Shown: positions 32,042 to 41,158 of the stretch, piece after piece
Layout of the letters: the number at the start of each line of letters is the position of its first letter
How positions within the stretch are numbered: the stretch's first letter is position 1
NCBI GenBank assembly: GCA_019745565.1
Contig: JAIESW010000079.1
Span: 18,237 to 82,236, forward strand
DNA: 64,000 bases
Reading direction: 5' to 3'
From: Burkholderiales bacterium
GTDB taxonomy: Bacteria; Pseudomonadota; Gammaproteobacteria; Burkholderiales; Ga0077523
Notes under the pieces: model-generated
What the model was told of the DNA's origin: nothing
The model's database searches: none
Seen by the model: the letters and a program-made list of their open reading frames with translations, nothing else
Made by a program: the position numbers and the translations under genes

Positions 32042-33319
32042 CTACTGCGGAGTCACGCGGATGATCTTGCCCTGATCCTCCAGTGCAACGTAGAGGTTGC
32101 CATCGGGACCCAGGACCACGGAGCGGAAGCGTCCTGTCGCCGTGGGCCAGGACACCTCGGTTCGCTTCGAGGAGAGCCCGTCGGCGCTGATGCTGAGCAC
32201 GTCCAGACGGTTTGCGACAGGGGTTCCATGGATGCCGATCCCGGCATAGCCGACCACCATCTGGCCGTTCCAATCCTTCCACTGGGCGCCCGTCAGGAAC
32301 GCGTTGCAGAACATGCCCTGCGACAGGCCGTTGTTGTTCCAGGCCGGCTTCATGGCATTCGGATAGGTCTTGAGGTCAGTCATCGGCATGAACGCTGCGC
32401 GTTGCTTGGGGTCCATGGCACCCATCTGGTTGGGCGAGTAACCGCAATAGTCGTCCGGGCAGTCCTTCCTGCCGCCGACGTTGGGGCGCGGGTCCCAGCC
32501 GGCATTGCCGCCATTCACCAGCGCGGTCACCTCGTCGCTGTGCCACGGACCGTTCTCCGCGGTGAAGGGGCGGTTGTCGCCAGGACGGAAGGCGATGCCC
32601 TGCGGATTGCGGTGACCGTAGGTGTACACGCGAGGATCGAAGCCAGCCGGCGGCTTGTTGCCGGGAGCCGCTTTGCCGTCCCTGTCGATACGGAGAACTT
32701 TCCCGCCGATGTACTTGGGATCCTGAGGCGCGCTGCCCTTGTGATTGTCGCCGGTGGTCACGTAGAGGAAGCCGTCGGCCGGACTGAAGCGGATGCGACC
32801 GCCGTTGTGCGCGCCGGGACCGCCGAAGGGATGGTTGGTGGCCTTGGGCTTGTAGCCGATGTCGGAGACGATGTCGGTGCGGTCCGAAACGTTGCTGAAC
32901 GACTCGTCGACCTTGAACCGCATCACGCGATTCGCGAGGTTGCCATCGAGGTTCGAGCTCGAGTAGACGTATACGAAGCGGTTGCTGGCGAACTCGGGAT
33001 CGATGGCAACTCCCATCACGCCGGCTTGGCCATCGCAGAAGAGGTCCTCGCTGGAGGAGGCGTATCCGTTCGACCCGCCGATGCCGTGCAGCTTGTTGAT
33101 GGAACCCGAGGGCAGCCGCACCGACAAGCCGCCGCACTTTTCGGTGAAGAACATCGTGCCGTCTTTCATGAACGCCATGTCCCACGGCGATTCGAGCTTG
33201 GCAACCACGACTTCAGTCGAAAGGGTGGGTGATGCTGCGAACGAGCTGCCGGATGCCAGCAGGCCTGCAGCCGTCAACACGGCAGTCGTCATACGGGTGG
33301 AAACATCAGTTGCTTTCAT
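32042..33319 (-). CDS. Secreted PQQ-dependent glucose/sorbosone-type dehydrogenase
   Basis: 425 residues with signal peptide (STRMTTAVLTAAGLLASGSSFAA). Beta-propeller markers of soluble aldose dehydrogenases are present: LESPWDMAFMKDGTMFFTEK, GVAIDPEFASNRFVYVYSSS, HNGGRIRFSPADGFLYVTTGD, YTYGHRNPQGIAF and the end SVVLGPDGNLYVALEDQGKIIRV. The GHRNPQG and HNGG motifs place the catalytic His and PQQ-binding region. It probably oxidises an aldose or alcohol in the periplasm, electrons going to a cytochrome c. The ATG at 33319 follows AGGAGAAAG. Four or more Cys suggest disulfides. Confidence 0.9.
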   Translation of the reverse strand: MKATDVSTRMTTAVLTAAGLLASGSSFAASPTLSTEVVVAKLESPWDMAFMKDGTMFFTEKCGGLSVRLPSGSINKLHGIGGSNGYASSSEDLFCDGQAGVMGVAIDPEFASNRFVYVYSSSNLDGNLANRVMRFKVDESFSNVSDRTDIVSDIGYKPKATNHPFGGPGAHNGGRIRFSPADGFLYVTTGDNHKGSAPQDPKYIGGKVLRIDRDGKAAPGNKPPAGFDPRVYTYGHRNPQGIAFRPGDNRPFTAENGPWHSDEVTALVNGGNAGWDPRPNVGGRKDCPDDYCGYSPNQMGAMDPKQRAAFMPMTDLKTYPNAMKPAWNNNGLSQGMFCNAFLTGAQWKDWNGQMVVGYAGIGIHGTPVANRLDVLSISADGLSSKRTEVSWPTATGRFRSVVLGPDGNLYVALEDQGKIIRVTPQ

Positions 33320-33715
33320 TCTTTCTCCTCTGTGGATTAGGGGCGTTCTGCGCGTGGCGTCTTGGCGCCACCAGTTTTCCCCGAGGGCAAAATAGAAGGT
33401 CTTCCCGGCCGGCGCCTCGGAAAAACTCACGATGCGGGCGCAAAAGGCGCCCCACCGGGCCCGGGAATGCACCGGGAATCGACATTCGCGAGACGCGGGA
33501 GGGTGCGACTGCGCCTGCCATTGACGGGAGCTTCCGGCCCCCGCGACCGCGTCGACATCCCGGCGTCACCCGGAATTACTCCCTATCGAATGGCGGTTCC
33601 GCGAGCCCAGACTACGGTGTTCTTCCGGACGTCGCGAAATACCGACGGCTCCTTCCGGGGGACGATCGCATCGAAAACGAGCCGAAGCTCGTCATTCCAA
33701 CGAGGAGAAATCAGC
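33320..33715. other. Divergent intergenic region between two PQQ dehydrogenases
   Basis: 396 bp with no supported gene. It must hold both promoters. A small hairpin ACGAGC-CGAA-GCTCGT (33677-33692) sits in the plus-strand leader, and CGAGGAG lies just before the GTG start at 33716. No riboswitch or operator is recognised. Confidence 0.5.
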
Positions 33716-35008
33716 GTGTTCAAGAAAACGTGCTTGTGTCTGGCATTCGCGGCAGCATGCACCGCCGCGCCGTTGACCGCGTCCGCACTGGACGTGAAGC
33801 TGGAGGTGGTGGCCGAAGGGCTGACCCACCCCATGACCATGGTTTCGCCACCCGGCGATGACCGCAAGTTCATCGTCGAGCAGACCGGCACCATCAAGAT
33901 CCTCGGTGCCGACGGCAAGCTGATGGACGGGGACTTCCTCAACATCAAGCACAAGCTGCCGCCGCTCAAGTGGGAGTTCGACGAGGAAGGTCTGCTGGGC
34001 CTCGCGTTCCCGCCCGACTTCAAGAAGACCGGCAAGTTCTACATCGCCTACACCGCACAACTGCGCGGCGATGCGGACCTCGGGAAGCAACTGTGGTACG
34101 CCCACACCAACGTGGTGGCCGAGTATCGCGTGTCGAAGGACGACCCGAACAAGGCCGACCAGAACTACGAGCGCATCGTGACCGCGATCGACTGGCCTCA
34201 GTTCAACCACAACGGTCACTGGATCGGCTTCGGACCGGACGGGATGCTGTACATCTCCACCGGCGACGGCGGCTACGCCAACGACTGGGGTATCGGCCAC
34301 AACGTGACCATCGGCAACGGCCAGGACACCTCGTCGCTGCTCGGCAAGATCCTGCGCATCGACGTGAAGGGCGATCCCTACACCGTTCCGAAGGACAATC
34401 CGTTCGTCGGCAACAACAAGTACGCGCCCGAGATCTGGGCCACCGGCTTTCGCAATCCGTGGCGCTGCTCGTTCGACATGGGCGGCAACAAGGATCTGAT
34501 CTGCGCCGACGTGGGCCAGAACAGCTACGAGGAAGTGGACGTGGTGAAGAAGGGCGGCAACTACGGCTGGCGCGCCATGGAAGGTTCGCACTGCTTCGAC
34601 TACGTGAACCCCAACAGCCACCCCGCGAGCTGCAACAAGGCCGGGATGACCGATCCGGTCGTCGAATACAAGAACTGCTCCAACCCGGACTTCGCCGCCA
34701 AGGGCGATTGCGAGGGCATCTCGATCACCGGCGGCTATGTCTACCGCGGCCCGCACAAGCCCTGGGACGGCATTTACTTCTTCGGTGACTGGAGCAAGTC
34801 GTTCATGGTAGCCGAGGGCGTGCTGTTCGCTTCCAAGATGACGGGCAACAAGTGGTCGAAGGAAGTGGTGAACGTCACCAACATCCCCGGTTTCAAGGAC
34901 TTCATCCTGGGCTTCGGTCAGGACAACCAGGGCAATGTCTACATCATGGGCACCCGAGCCCGTGGCCCGAACGGCGAACAGGACAAGATCTACAAGATCG
35001 TGCCGTGA
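33716..35008 (+). CDS. Second secreted PQQ-dependent sugar dehydrogenase-like protein
   Basis: 430 residues with a signal peptide (FKKTCLCLAFAAACTAAPLTASA) and an aldose-dehydrogenase-like propeller: LTHPMTMVSPPGDDRKFIVEQTG, EEGLLGLAFPPDFKKTGKFYI, FNHNGHWIGFGPDGMLYISTGD, IWATGFRNPWRCSFDMG and YGWRAMEGSHCFDY. The GFRNPWR and NHNGHW motifs mirror GHRNPQG and HNGG in the paralogue across the divergent promoter. GTG at 33716 is the start because the leader begins there and a CGAGGAG site precedes it. Substrate unknown; a double hairpin terminator follows. Confidence 0.9.
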   Translation: MFKKTCLCLAFAAACTAAPLTASALDVKLEVVAEGLTHPMTMVSPPGDDRKFIVEQTGTIKILGADGKLMDGDFLNIKHKLPPLKWEFDEEGLLGLAFPPDFKKTGKFYIAYTAQLRGDADLGKQLWYAHTNVVAEYRVSKDDPNKADQNYERIVTAIDWPQFNHNGHWIGFGPDGMLYISTGDGGYANDWGIGHNVTIGNGQDTSSLLGKILRIDVKGDPYTVPKDNPFVGNNKYAPEIWATGFRNPWRCSFDMGGNKDLICADVGQNSYEEVDVVKKGGNYGWRAMEGSHCFDYVNPNSHPASCNKAGMTDPVVEYKNCSNPDFAAKGDCEGISITGGYVYRGPHKPWDGIYFFGDWSKSFMVAEGVLFASKMTGNKWSKEVVNVTNIPGFKDFILGFGQDNQGNVYIMGTRARGPNGEQDKIYKIVP

Positions 35009-35032
35009 TCGGTCTTAGCTAGACAGGCGGTC

Positions 35033-35095
35033 GCCGGTCGCTCAACCTCGGGCGACCGGCAGCCGGGACGCGGGGAGACCCGCGTCCCGGTTCTT
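35033..35095 (+). terminator. Tandem hairpins, the second a strong terminator
   Basis: First hairpin stem GCCGGTCGC/GCGACCGGC (35033-35041, 35052-35060). Second: a 12-bp perfect stem CCGGGACGCGGG, loop GAGA, CCCGCGTCCCGG, then TTCTT. Together they should stop most transcription before the cytochrome gene at 35112. Confidence 0.82.
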
Positions 35096-35111
35096 CCCCG
35101 AGAATGCGGAA

Positions 35112-35480
35112 ATGATGCCGGACAAGAAAAAGTTATCGATGAAGCTGGCGGCGGGCGCGTTCTGTACGCTCGCCATCCTCGGACCTTCGCAGGCTGACGA
35201 TGCCGAAGAGTTGCCGCCGTTCCCGCAGGAACTGCTCGGCAATCCCGAATACGTGGCCGAGGGCAAGGAAGTCTTCGGCAAGATCTGCAAGTTTTGCCAC
35301 GGGAAGTCGGCCTATCCCGGCAAGGCGCCCAAGCTGAATCCGTCACGCTATACGCCGGAGTTCGTCTTCGACCGCGTGACCAACGGGTTCCGCGGCATGC
35401 CGGCCTTCAAGGAGCAGTTCACCGAGAAGGAGCGGCAGGCCGTGGTAACCTTCATTCTTAGCAAGGATTTCTCGAACTGA
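35112..35480 (+). CDS. Small c-type cytochrome preceding the ebo cluster
   Basis: 122 residues with a signal peptide (LSMKLAAGAFCTLAILGPSQA) and haem motif CKFCH (59-63), with a probable axial Met in GFRGMPAFKEQF (about 95). It matches monohaem cytochromes of the PQQ-dehydrogenase or cbb3 subunit III type. It ends 14 bp before the first ebo gene, so the two are probably co-transcribed; the preceding terminator means they likely have their own promoter at about 35.1 kb. Two adjacent ATG codons allow either start. Confidence 0.88.
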   Translation: MMPDKKKLSMKLAAGAFCTLAILGPSQADDAEELPPFPQELLGNPEYVAEGKEVFGKICKFCHGKSAYPGKAPKLNPSRYTPEFVFDRVTNGFRGMPAFKEQFTEKERQAVVTFILSKDFSN

Positions 35481-35494
35481 TCTCGCCGCGCGCC

Positions 35495-36892
35495 ATGACA
35501 CCGACTCTGGTGTTGAACGTGGTGGGGCTGACGCCGGCGCTGCTGGGTGCTGCGCCCAACCTGCAGGCTTTAGCGAAGCAGGGGGCGATGCGCCCGTTGC
35601 AGACCGTGCTGCCGGCCGTGACCACGACCGTACAGTCCACCATGCTGACCGGGGTATTGCCGCGCGAGCATGGCATCGTCGCCAATGGCTGGTACTTCCG
35701 TGATCTGTCGGAAGTCTGGCTGTGGCGACAGTCCAACCGGCTGGTGTCCGGCGAGAAAGTGTGGGACGCCGCGAAGCGCCGCGATCCGGCGTTCACCTGC
35801 GCGCAACTGTTCTGGTGGTACAACATGTACTCGTCCGCCGACGTGTCGATCACGCCGCGGCCCATCTACACCGCCGACGGGCGCAAGCTGCCCGACGTCT
35901 ACACCCATCCTGCTGCACTGCGGGATGAACTGCAGCAGCGTCTCGGCCAGTTCCCGCTGTTCAAGTTCTGGGGCCCCGGCGCGGGGATCGAATCGAGCCG
36001 GTGGATTGCGCACAGCGCGCTGCACGTGCTCGAGCACCAGCGCCCCACGCTGACGCTGGTCTACCTGCCGCATCTCGACTACGACCTGCAGCGCTTCGGG
36101 CCGAATCATCCGGCGATCCCCGCCCAGGTGGCGGAGGTGGACGCCCTGTGCGGTCTGCTGATCGAGAAGGCGAGAGGCGCGGGAGCCCACGTTGTGGCGC
36201 TGTCGGAGTACGGCATCACCGAAGTGTCGCGCCCCGTGCACATCAACCGCGCGCTGCGGGAGGCCGGGTGGCTCAAGGTGCGCGTGGAGCAGGGGCGCGA
36301 ACAACTGGATGCCGGGGCCTCGGATGCGTTCGCCGTGGCGGACCATCAGCTCGCGCACGTGTACGTGGCCCGTCCGGAACTTGTTCCCGAAGTGGCCGCG
36401 TGCCTCCGCAAGCTCCCCGGCGTCGAGCAGGTGTTGGACGAAAACGGCAAGCGCGCCGCCGGCCTGGATCATCCGCGCTCGGGTGAACTGGTGGCCGTGT
36501 CGGCGGCCGACAGCTGGTTCACCTACTACCATTTCCTCGACGACCAGCATGCACCCGATTTCGCACGCACCGTCGATATTCATCGCAAGCCAGGCTACGA
36601 CCCGGTGGAGCTGCTGATCGATCCGCGCATCGCGTTGCCGAAGCTCGCCGTGGCAACCCGCCTCGCGCGGAAGCTGCTCGGCATGCGCTATCTGATGGAT
36701 GTGATCTCGCTCGACGCGACCATCATCAAGGGTTCCCACGGCCGACCCACCGATCGGCCGGAGGACGGACCGCTCTTCATCACTTCCGCGCCGGAACTGC
36801 TGTCGGAGGGCGCCGTGCCGGCGACCGCCGTGAAGCAGCTCCTGCTCGATCACATCTTCGCCGATGCCGCCGGCATGCGGCGCGCTGCCTGA
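35495..36892 (+). CDS. eboF: EboF-type alkaline phosphatase superfamily phosphodiesterase
   Basis: 465 residues of the nucleotide pyrophosphatase/phosphodiesterase branch. The probable nucleophile Thr is in PAVTTTVQSTMLTG, followed by LPREHGIVANGWYF; further metal ligands are in LPHLDYDLQRFGPNH and in ALSEYGITEV, which replaces the usual SDHG with SEYG. The C-terminal DATIIKGSHGRPTDRPEDGPLF block holds the last His. In ebo clusters of cyanobacteria and Bacteroidetes this is the last gene, but here it comes first. There is no signal peptide, so activity would be cytoplasmic, on an unknown phosphodiester or isoprenoid phosphate. Confidence 0.88.
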   Translation: MTPTLVLNVVGLTPALLGAAPNLQALAKQGAMRPLQTVLPAVTTTVQSTMLTGVLPREHGIVANGWYFRDLSEVWLWRQSNRLVSGEKVWDAAKRRDPAFTCAQLFWWYNMYSSADVSITPRPIYTADGRKLPDVYTHPAALRDELQQRLGQFPLFKFWGPGAGIESSRWIAHSALHVLEHQRPTLTLVYLPHLDYDLQRFGPNHPAIPAQVAEVDALCGLLIEKARGAGAHVVALSEYGITEVSRPVHINRALREAGWLKVRVEQGREQLDAGASDAFAVADHQLAHVYVARPELVPEVAACLRKLPGVEQVLDENGKRAAGLDHPRSGELVAVSAADSWFTYYHFLDDQHAPDFARTVDIHRKPGYDPVELLIDPRIALPKLAVATRLARKLLGMRYLMDVISLDATIIKGSHGRPTDRPEDGPLFITSAPELLSEGAVPATAVKQLLLDHIFADAAGMRRAA

Positions 36893-36903
36893 GGTAGGAC
36901 GTC

Positions 36904-37779
36904 ATGCCTGACACCGCCGCGGCACCTGCCCAGCTCCTCCAGAAGTGGATCGCTCAGAAGGTCGATGCGGCGGGCGCCGGCTGGCTGGCAGAGGCCGTGG
37001 CGGGCCTTGCAGGCGGTGGTTCGGACCGCGATCTCTACCGTTCGATCAGCCTCGTGTCGCGCAAGCTCGGCAAAGCGCCGCTCGCGCTGCCGCGCGCCGA
37101 GCTGTCCGCCGCCACGCGTGCCCGACCCGGATGGGATCCGTCCCAATGGACGGTGGATCAGGCCGGGCGGGTTGTTTTGCTGTTGGCGGTGGCAGGCGAT
37201 GTCGATGCGTTCGTGCGTCGTCTCGATCAGCTCTGCGCCACGGCCGACATCGACGAACTGGTCGCGTTCTATCGCGGACTGCCGCTGTACCCCGAGCCGC
37301 CGCGGCATCGGCTGCGCGCCGCCGAAGGCGTGCGGACCAACATGAAAGTGGTCTTCGAAGCGGTGGCGCATCGGAATCCCTACCCGGCCGAGCAGCTTGA
37401 AGAGGACGCATGGAACCAGATGGTCCTCAAGGCGCTGTTCGTGGGCAGCGAACTGGACCCGATCGTCGGGTTGGACGGCCGGGCCAATGCCGCGCTGGCC
37501 CGGATGCTGGGCGACTACGCCCACGAACGGTGGTCCGCCGGCCGGCCTGTCAGCCCGGAGCTGTGGCGGTGCGTTGGACCTTTTGCGCAGGGGCAGCTGC
37601 TGGCCGACCTGGAACGGGTGCTTGCCACCGGCACGCCGCCCGAGCGTGCTGCGGGGGTGCTGGCGCTGCAGCGGGCACGCGATCCGGAGGCCCGCCGGCT
37701 CCTGGAGCGGTATGCTGCTATCCGTGACGCGGTGGCGGCCCAGGGCATCGACTGGAAGTCGGCCCTGCAATTCCAATAA
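36904..37779 (+). CDS. eboA: EboA family metabolite traffic protein
   Basis: 291 residues, helical, without signal peptide. The EboA hallmark is FEAVAHRNPYPAEQLEE followed by WNQMVLKALFVGSELDPIVG and LDGRANAALARMLGDYAHER, plus LWRCVGPF. EboA has no known enzymatic activity and is required, with the other ebo products, for moving a scytonemin precursor to the periplasm in Nostoc. It starts 11 bp after eboF. Confidence 0.92.
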   Translation: MPDTAAAPAQLLQKWIAQKVDAAGAGWLAEAVAGLAGGGSDRDLYRSISLVSRKLGKAPLALPRAELSAATRARPGWDPSQWTVDQAGRVVLLLAVAGDVDAFVRRLDQLCATADIDELVAFYRGLPLYPEPPRHRLRAAEGVRTNMKVVFEAVAHRNPYPAEQLEEDAWNQMVLKALFVGSELDPIVGLDGRANAALARMLGDYAHERWSAGRPVSPELWRCVGPFAQGQLLADLERVLATGTPPERAAGVLALQRARDPEARRLLERYAAIRDAVAAQGIDWKSALQFQ

Positions 37780-37795
37780 ACGGAGGAGTTTCACC

Positions 37796-38722
37796 ATGCG
37801 ATTCATCGATCCGCACATCCACATGGCGGCGCGCACCACCGACGACTATGAACGCATGGCCGCCGCCGGGATCGTCGCCGTCATCGAACCGGCCTTCTGG
37901 CTGGGCCAGCCCCGCACCAACGTCGGCACCTACATCGACTACCTCTCCAGCCTGGTGGGGTGGGAGCGCTTCCGCGCCTCGCAGTTCGGCATCCGCCACT
38001 ACTGCACCATCGGCCTGAACAGCAAGGAAGCGAACAACGAGGCGCTCGCCGAGGCGGTGCTCGACGTCCTGCCGCGCTACTTGTCCAAGGAGGGCGTGGT
38101 GGCCGTGGGCGAAATCGGCTACGACGATCAGACCCCGGTCGAGGACAAGTACTACCGCGCGCAGCTCGCGCTCGCCAAGGAATTCGACATGCTGGTGCAG
38201 GTGCACACCCCGCACCGCGACAAGAAGGCCGGCACCAGCCGCAGCATGGACGTGGCCATCGAAATGGGTGTGGCACCCGGCCGCGTGGTCATCGACCACA
38301 ACAACGAGGAAACCGTGCGCGAAGTGCTGGACCGCGGTTTCTGGGCCGCCTTCACCATCTATCCCAACACCAAGATGGGCAACGAGCGCATGGTGGAGAT
38401 CGTGCGGCAGTACGGCTCCGAGCGCATCTTCATCGATTCCAGCGCCGACTGGGGCGTGTCCGATCCGCTGGCGGTGCCGAAGACGGCGCGGCTCATGCTG
38501 GAGCGCGGTATCAAGGAGGCGGACGTGATCGCCACGTGCTACGGCAACGCGCTCGCCGCGTTCGGGCAAAGCGGCCAGATGAAGGAGTCGGATTGGTTGT
38601 CGCCCGACCCGATCGACCAGCGCACGCTGTTCGAGGGCAACTCGGTCCTGCGCGGGCAGACCCCGCGCATTGGCGAAACGCCGGCGATCGAAGCTCGCAT
38701 GGAAGCGACGGTGTTCAAATAA
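37796..38722 (+). CDS. eboB: TatD-family metal-dependent hydrolase (EboB)
   Basis: 308 residues of the amidohydrolase-type TIM barrel. The N-terminal DPHIHMAARTTDDY supplies the H-x-H metal pair, EIGYDD the bridging Glu, VQVHTPHRDK and VIDHNNEETV the further His ligands, and FIDSSADWGVSDPL the catalytic Asp. This is the TatD-like component of ebo clusters. The substrate is unknown. The start at 37796 follows a CGGAGGAG ribosome site 17 bp after eboA. Confidence 0.9.
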   Translation: MRFIDPHIHMAARTTDDYERMAAAGIVAVIEPAFWLGQPRTNVGTYIDYLSSLVGWERFRASQFGIRHYCTIGLNSKEANNEALAEAVLDVLPRYLSKEGVVAVGEIGYDDQTPVEDKYYRAQLALAKEFDMLVQVHTPHRDKKAGTSRSMDVAIEMGVAPGRVVIDHNNEETVREVLDRGFWAAFTIYPNTKMGNERMVEIVRQYGSERIFIDSSADWGVSDPLAVPKTARLMLERGIKEADVIATCYGNALAAFGQSGQMKESDWLSPDPIDQRTLFEGNSVLRGQTPRIGETPAIEARMEATVFK

Positions 38723-38750
38723 GAACCGAAGGCGGGGAAGGGGGTCAGGG

Positions 38751-39962
38751 GTGAGTGCCGATGTGAAGCCGTTGCCGGGCCGTGCCGAAGAGCGGTCGGC
38801 AGCCTATCTGCAGTCGTTCTCGGTGAGCTACGAGTATCCGGTGCATTTCACCGAGCATCTGTTCGCGCACGACAATCCGATCTTCGCGGAGACGGTCGCA
38901 CGACGCGAGGCCGGGAAATGCCATCGCGTCGTGGTCTTCGTGGACTCCAACGTGGCCGCTTCGTTTCCTTCGCTCGCGCACGACATCGCCGGCTATGCCG
39001 ACGTGCATGCCGAGACCATGGAACTGGTGTCGCATCCGGAGATCGTGCCGGGTGGCGAGCACGTGAAGAACGATCCGGCCCTGGTCACGCGGCTGCAGCA
39101 CCGCCTCGTGGAACTCGGCATCGACCGCCATGCGTTCGTGGTCGGCGTCGGCGGCGGTGCGTTCCTCGATCTCATCGGCTACGTGGCAGCCACCACCCAT
39201 CGCGGCATCCGGCACATCCGGGTGCCGACCACGGTGCTCGCGCAGAACGATTCCGGCGTGGGCGTGAAGAACGGCGTCAACGCGTTCGGCATGAAGAACC
39301 TGCTGGGCAGCTTCGCGCCGCCGTTCGCCGTGCTGAACGATTCCGCCTTCCTGCGCACCTTGCACCCGCGTGACAAGATCGCCGGCATCGCCGAGGCCGT
39401 GAAGGTGGCGCTGATCCGGGATCGCATGTTCTTCGAATGGCTGGAGGCATCCGCGGGCGCACTGCGCGACTGCGAATCCGCCGCCATGGCACGCATGATC
39501 CGCCGGTGCGCGGAACTGCACATGCGCCAGATCGCCCACGGCGGCGATCCGTTCGAGACCGGCAGCGCCCGGCCGCTGGATTACGGTCATTGGTCGGCGC
39601 ACAAGCTGGAGGCGCTGACCAACCACGAACTGCGGCATGGCGAGGCCGTGGCCATCGGTCTCGCCCTGGATGCACGCTACTCGGTGCAGATCGGCATGCT
39701 GCCGGCTGGCGGCGAAGACCGGGTGCACGCGCTGCTGAAGCGCCTCGGCTTCCATCTCTGGCACCCGGCGCTCGAGTCGCGCGACAACGAAGGCCACTGG
39801 CTGCTGCTGCGCGGCCTCGAGGAGTTCCGCGAGCACCTCGGCGGCGAACTCACCATCACCCTGCTGCGCGACCTGGGCGTGGGCGAGGAGGTGCACCACA
39901 TGGACTCCGGCGAGATCCTGCACGCGCTCACCTGGCTGCGCCGGCGGGAGCTCGGCGCGTGA
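38751..39962 (+). CDS. eboD: 3-dehydroquinate synthase-like protein (EboD)
   Basis: 403 residues, longer than housekeeping AroB. The NAD-binding part reads GVGGGAFLDLIGYVAATTHRGIRHIRVPTT with QNDSGVGVKNGVNAFGMKNLLG, and the metal site EAVKVALIRD plus LDYGHWSAHKLEALT and HGEAVAIG retains Glu and two His. EboD is proposed to act on a sedoheptulose-type or unknown substrate like other sugar phosphate cyclases; the reaction in ebo is not established. The start is GTG at 38751 after GGGGTCAGGG. The stop overlaps the eboE start by GTGA. Confidence 0.9.
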   Translation: MSADVKPLPGRAEERSAAYLQSFSVSYEYPVHFTEHLFAHDNPIFAETVARREAGKCHRVVVFVDSNVAASFPSLAHDIAGYADVHAETMELVSHPEIVPGGEHVKNDPALVTRLQHRLVELGIDRHAFVVGVGGGAFLDLIGYVAATTHRGIRHIRVPTTVLAQNDSGVGVKNGVNAFGMKNLLGSFAPPFAVLNDSAFLRTLHPRDKIAGIAEAVKVALIRDRMFFEWLEASAGALRDCESAAMARMIRRCAELHMRQIAHGGDPFETGSARPLDYGHWSAHKLEALTNHELRHGEAVAIGLALDARYSVQIGMLPAGGEDRVHALLKRLGFHLWHPALESRDNEGHWLLLRGLEEFREHLGGELTITLLRDLGVGEEVHHMDSGEILHALTWLRRRELGA

Positions 39963-41158
39963 ATCTGGGCGCCGGGGGACATCTCACCTACTGCAGCAAC
40001 ATCCATCCCGGCGAGTCCTGGGCCGAGGTCCGGGCCAACCTCGATCGCTACGTCACCGCGGTACGCGACCGGCTGAGCCCCGTGGGCGACTTCGGTGTCG
40101 GCCTGCGGTTGTCGGGGCGCGCGGCGGCAGAGCTGTCGGTGCCGGAGACGATGCGGGAGTTCCGCGACTTCCTCGCGCGAAACCGCATGTACGTCTTCAC
40201 CATCAACGGCTTTCCGTACGGCACGTTCCACAACACGCGTGTCAAGGAAGACGTCTATCTGCCCGACTGGCGCGATCCGGAGCGGCTGCGCTACACCAAC
40301 CAGCTCGCCGACCTGTTGGTGCAATTGCTGCCCGACGATCCGGCGATCGAAGGCAGCATCAGCACTGTCCCCGGCGCCTACAAGCCGGCCCTGGGCGGCG
40401 CACAGGACGTCGCGCGGATGGTCGAGCATCTGCTGCAGCACGTCGCTTATCTGGTCGACGTGCGGCGGCGCACGGGACGTGTGATCGCGCTGGCTCTCGA
40501 ACCGGAACCCCATTGCTTCCTCGAGACCATCGACGAAGTGCTGGGTTTCTTCCAGCAGGATCTGCACGGCGCTTCGGCGGTGCGACGCTTGAGCGACCTC
40601 ACGAAGCTCGACCGGCAGGCCTCAGCGCAGGCGCTGCACGATCATCTGGGCCTGTGCCTCGATCTGTGCCATGCCGCTGTCGAGTTCGAGGATGCGTCCG
40701 CCTGCGTTGGCCGACTCGAAGCGGGGGGTATCCGCGTTCACAAGCTGCAGATCAGTGCCGGCCTGCGACTGCCGGAACTGGATGCCGGTGCGCTGGCCGC
40801 ACTGCGTCGTTTCGACGACCCGGTCTATCTGCATCAGGTCATCGAGCGTGGCCCCGGAGGGCTGCGCCGCTTCAGTGATCTCCCCGAGGCCTTCGCCACG
40901 GTTAACGGCGAGGCGCGCGAGCGCGAATGGCGCGTGCATTTCCACGTGCCCATCTTCCTCGACCGCCTGGCGCCGTTCGCGTCGACCCAGCCCTTCATCC
41001 GTGAAGTGCTGGCGCAGCATCGCGCGCGGCCGTTCACCTCGCACCTGGAGGTGGAGACCTACACCTGGGGCGTGCTGCCCGAACCGTTCCGCAGCGGTCC
41101 GGTGGACGAAGCCGTGGCGCGCGAGCTCGAGTGGGTGCGCACGGAGTTGACGGCGTGA
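39959..41158 (+). CDS. eboE: Metabolite traffic protein EboE
   Basis: 399 residues of the sugar-phosphate isomerase/xylose isomerase-like TIM-barrel superfamily. LTYCSNIHPGESWAEVRANLD is the EboE opening, FTINGFPYGTFH follows, then LALEPEPHCFLETIDEVLGFF (metal Glu) and LGLCLDLCHAAVEFED (Asp and His ligands), and VHFHVPIFLDRLAPFASTQ near the end. Start GTG at 39959 overlaps the eboD stop; stop overlaps the eboC start, again as GTGA. The three genes D, E and C are therefore translationally linked. Confidence 0.93.
   Translation: MNLGAGGHLTYCSNIHPGESWAEVRANLDRYVTAVRDRLSPVGDFGVGLRLSGRAAAELSVPETMREFRDFLARNRMYVFTINGFPYGTFHNTRVKEDVYLPDWRDPERLRYTNQLADLLVQLLPDDPAIEGSISTVPGAYKPALGGAQDVARMVEHLLQHVAYLVDVRRRTGRVIALALEPEPHCFLETIDEVLGFFQQDLHGASAVRRLSDLTKLDRQASAQALHDHLGLCLDLCHAAVEFEDASACVGRLEAGGIRVHKLQISAGLRLPELDAGALAALRRFDDPVYLHQVIERGPGGLRRFSDLPEAFATVNGEAREREWRVHFHVPIFLDRLAPFASTQPFIREVLAQHRARPFTSHLEVETYTWGVLPEPFRSGPVDEAVARELEWVRTELTA

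Noticed and set aside
38751..39962. Housekeeping aroB
   Set aside because: The protein is longer than AroB and sits in a full ebo cluster without aroK or other shikimate genes.
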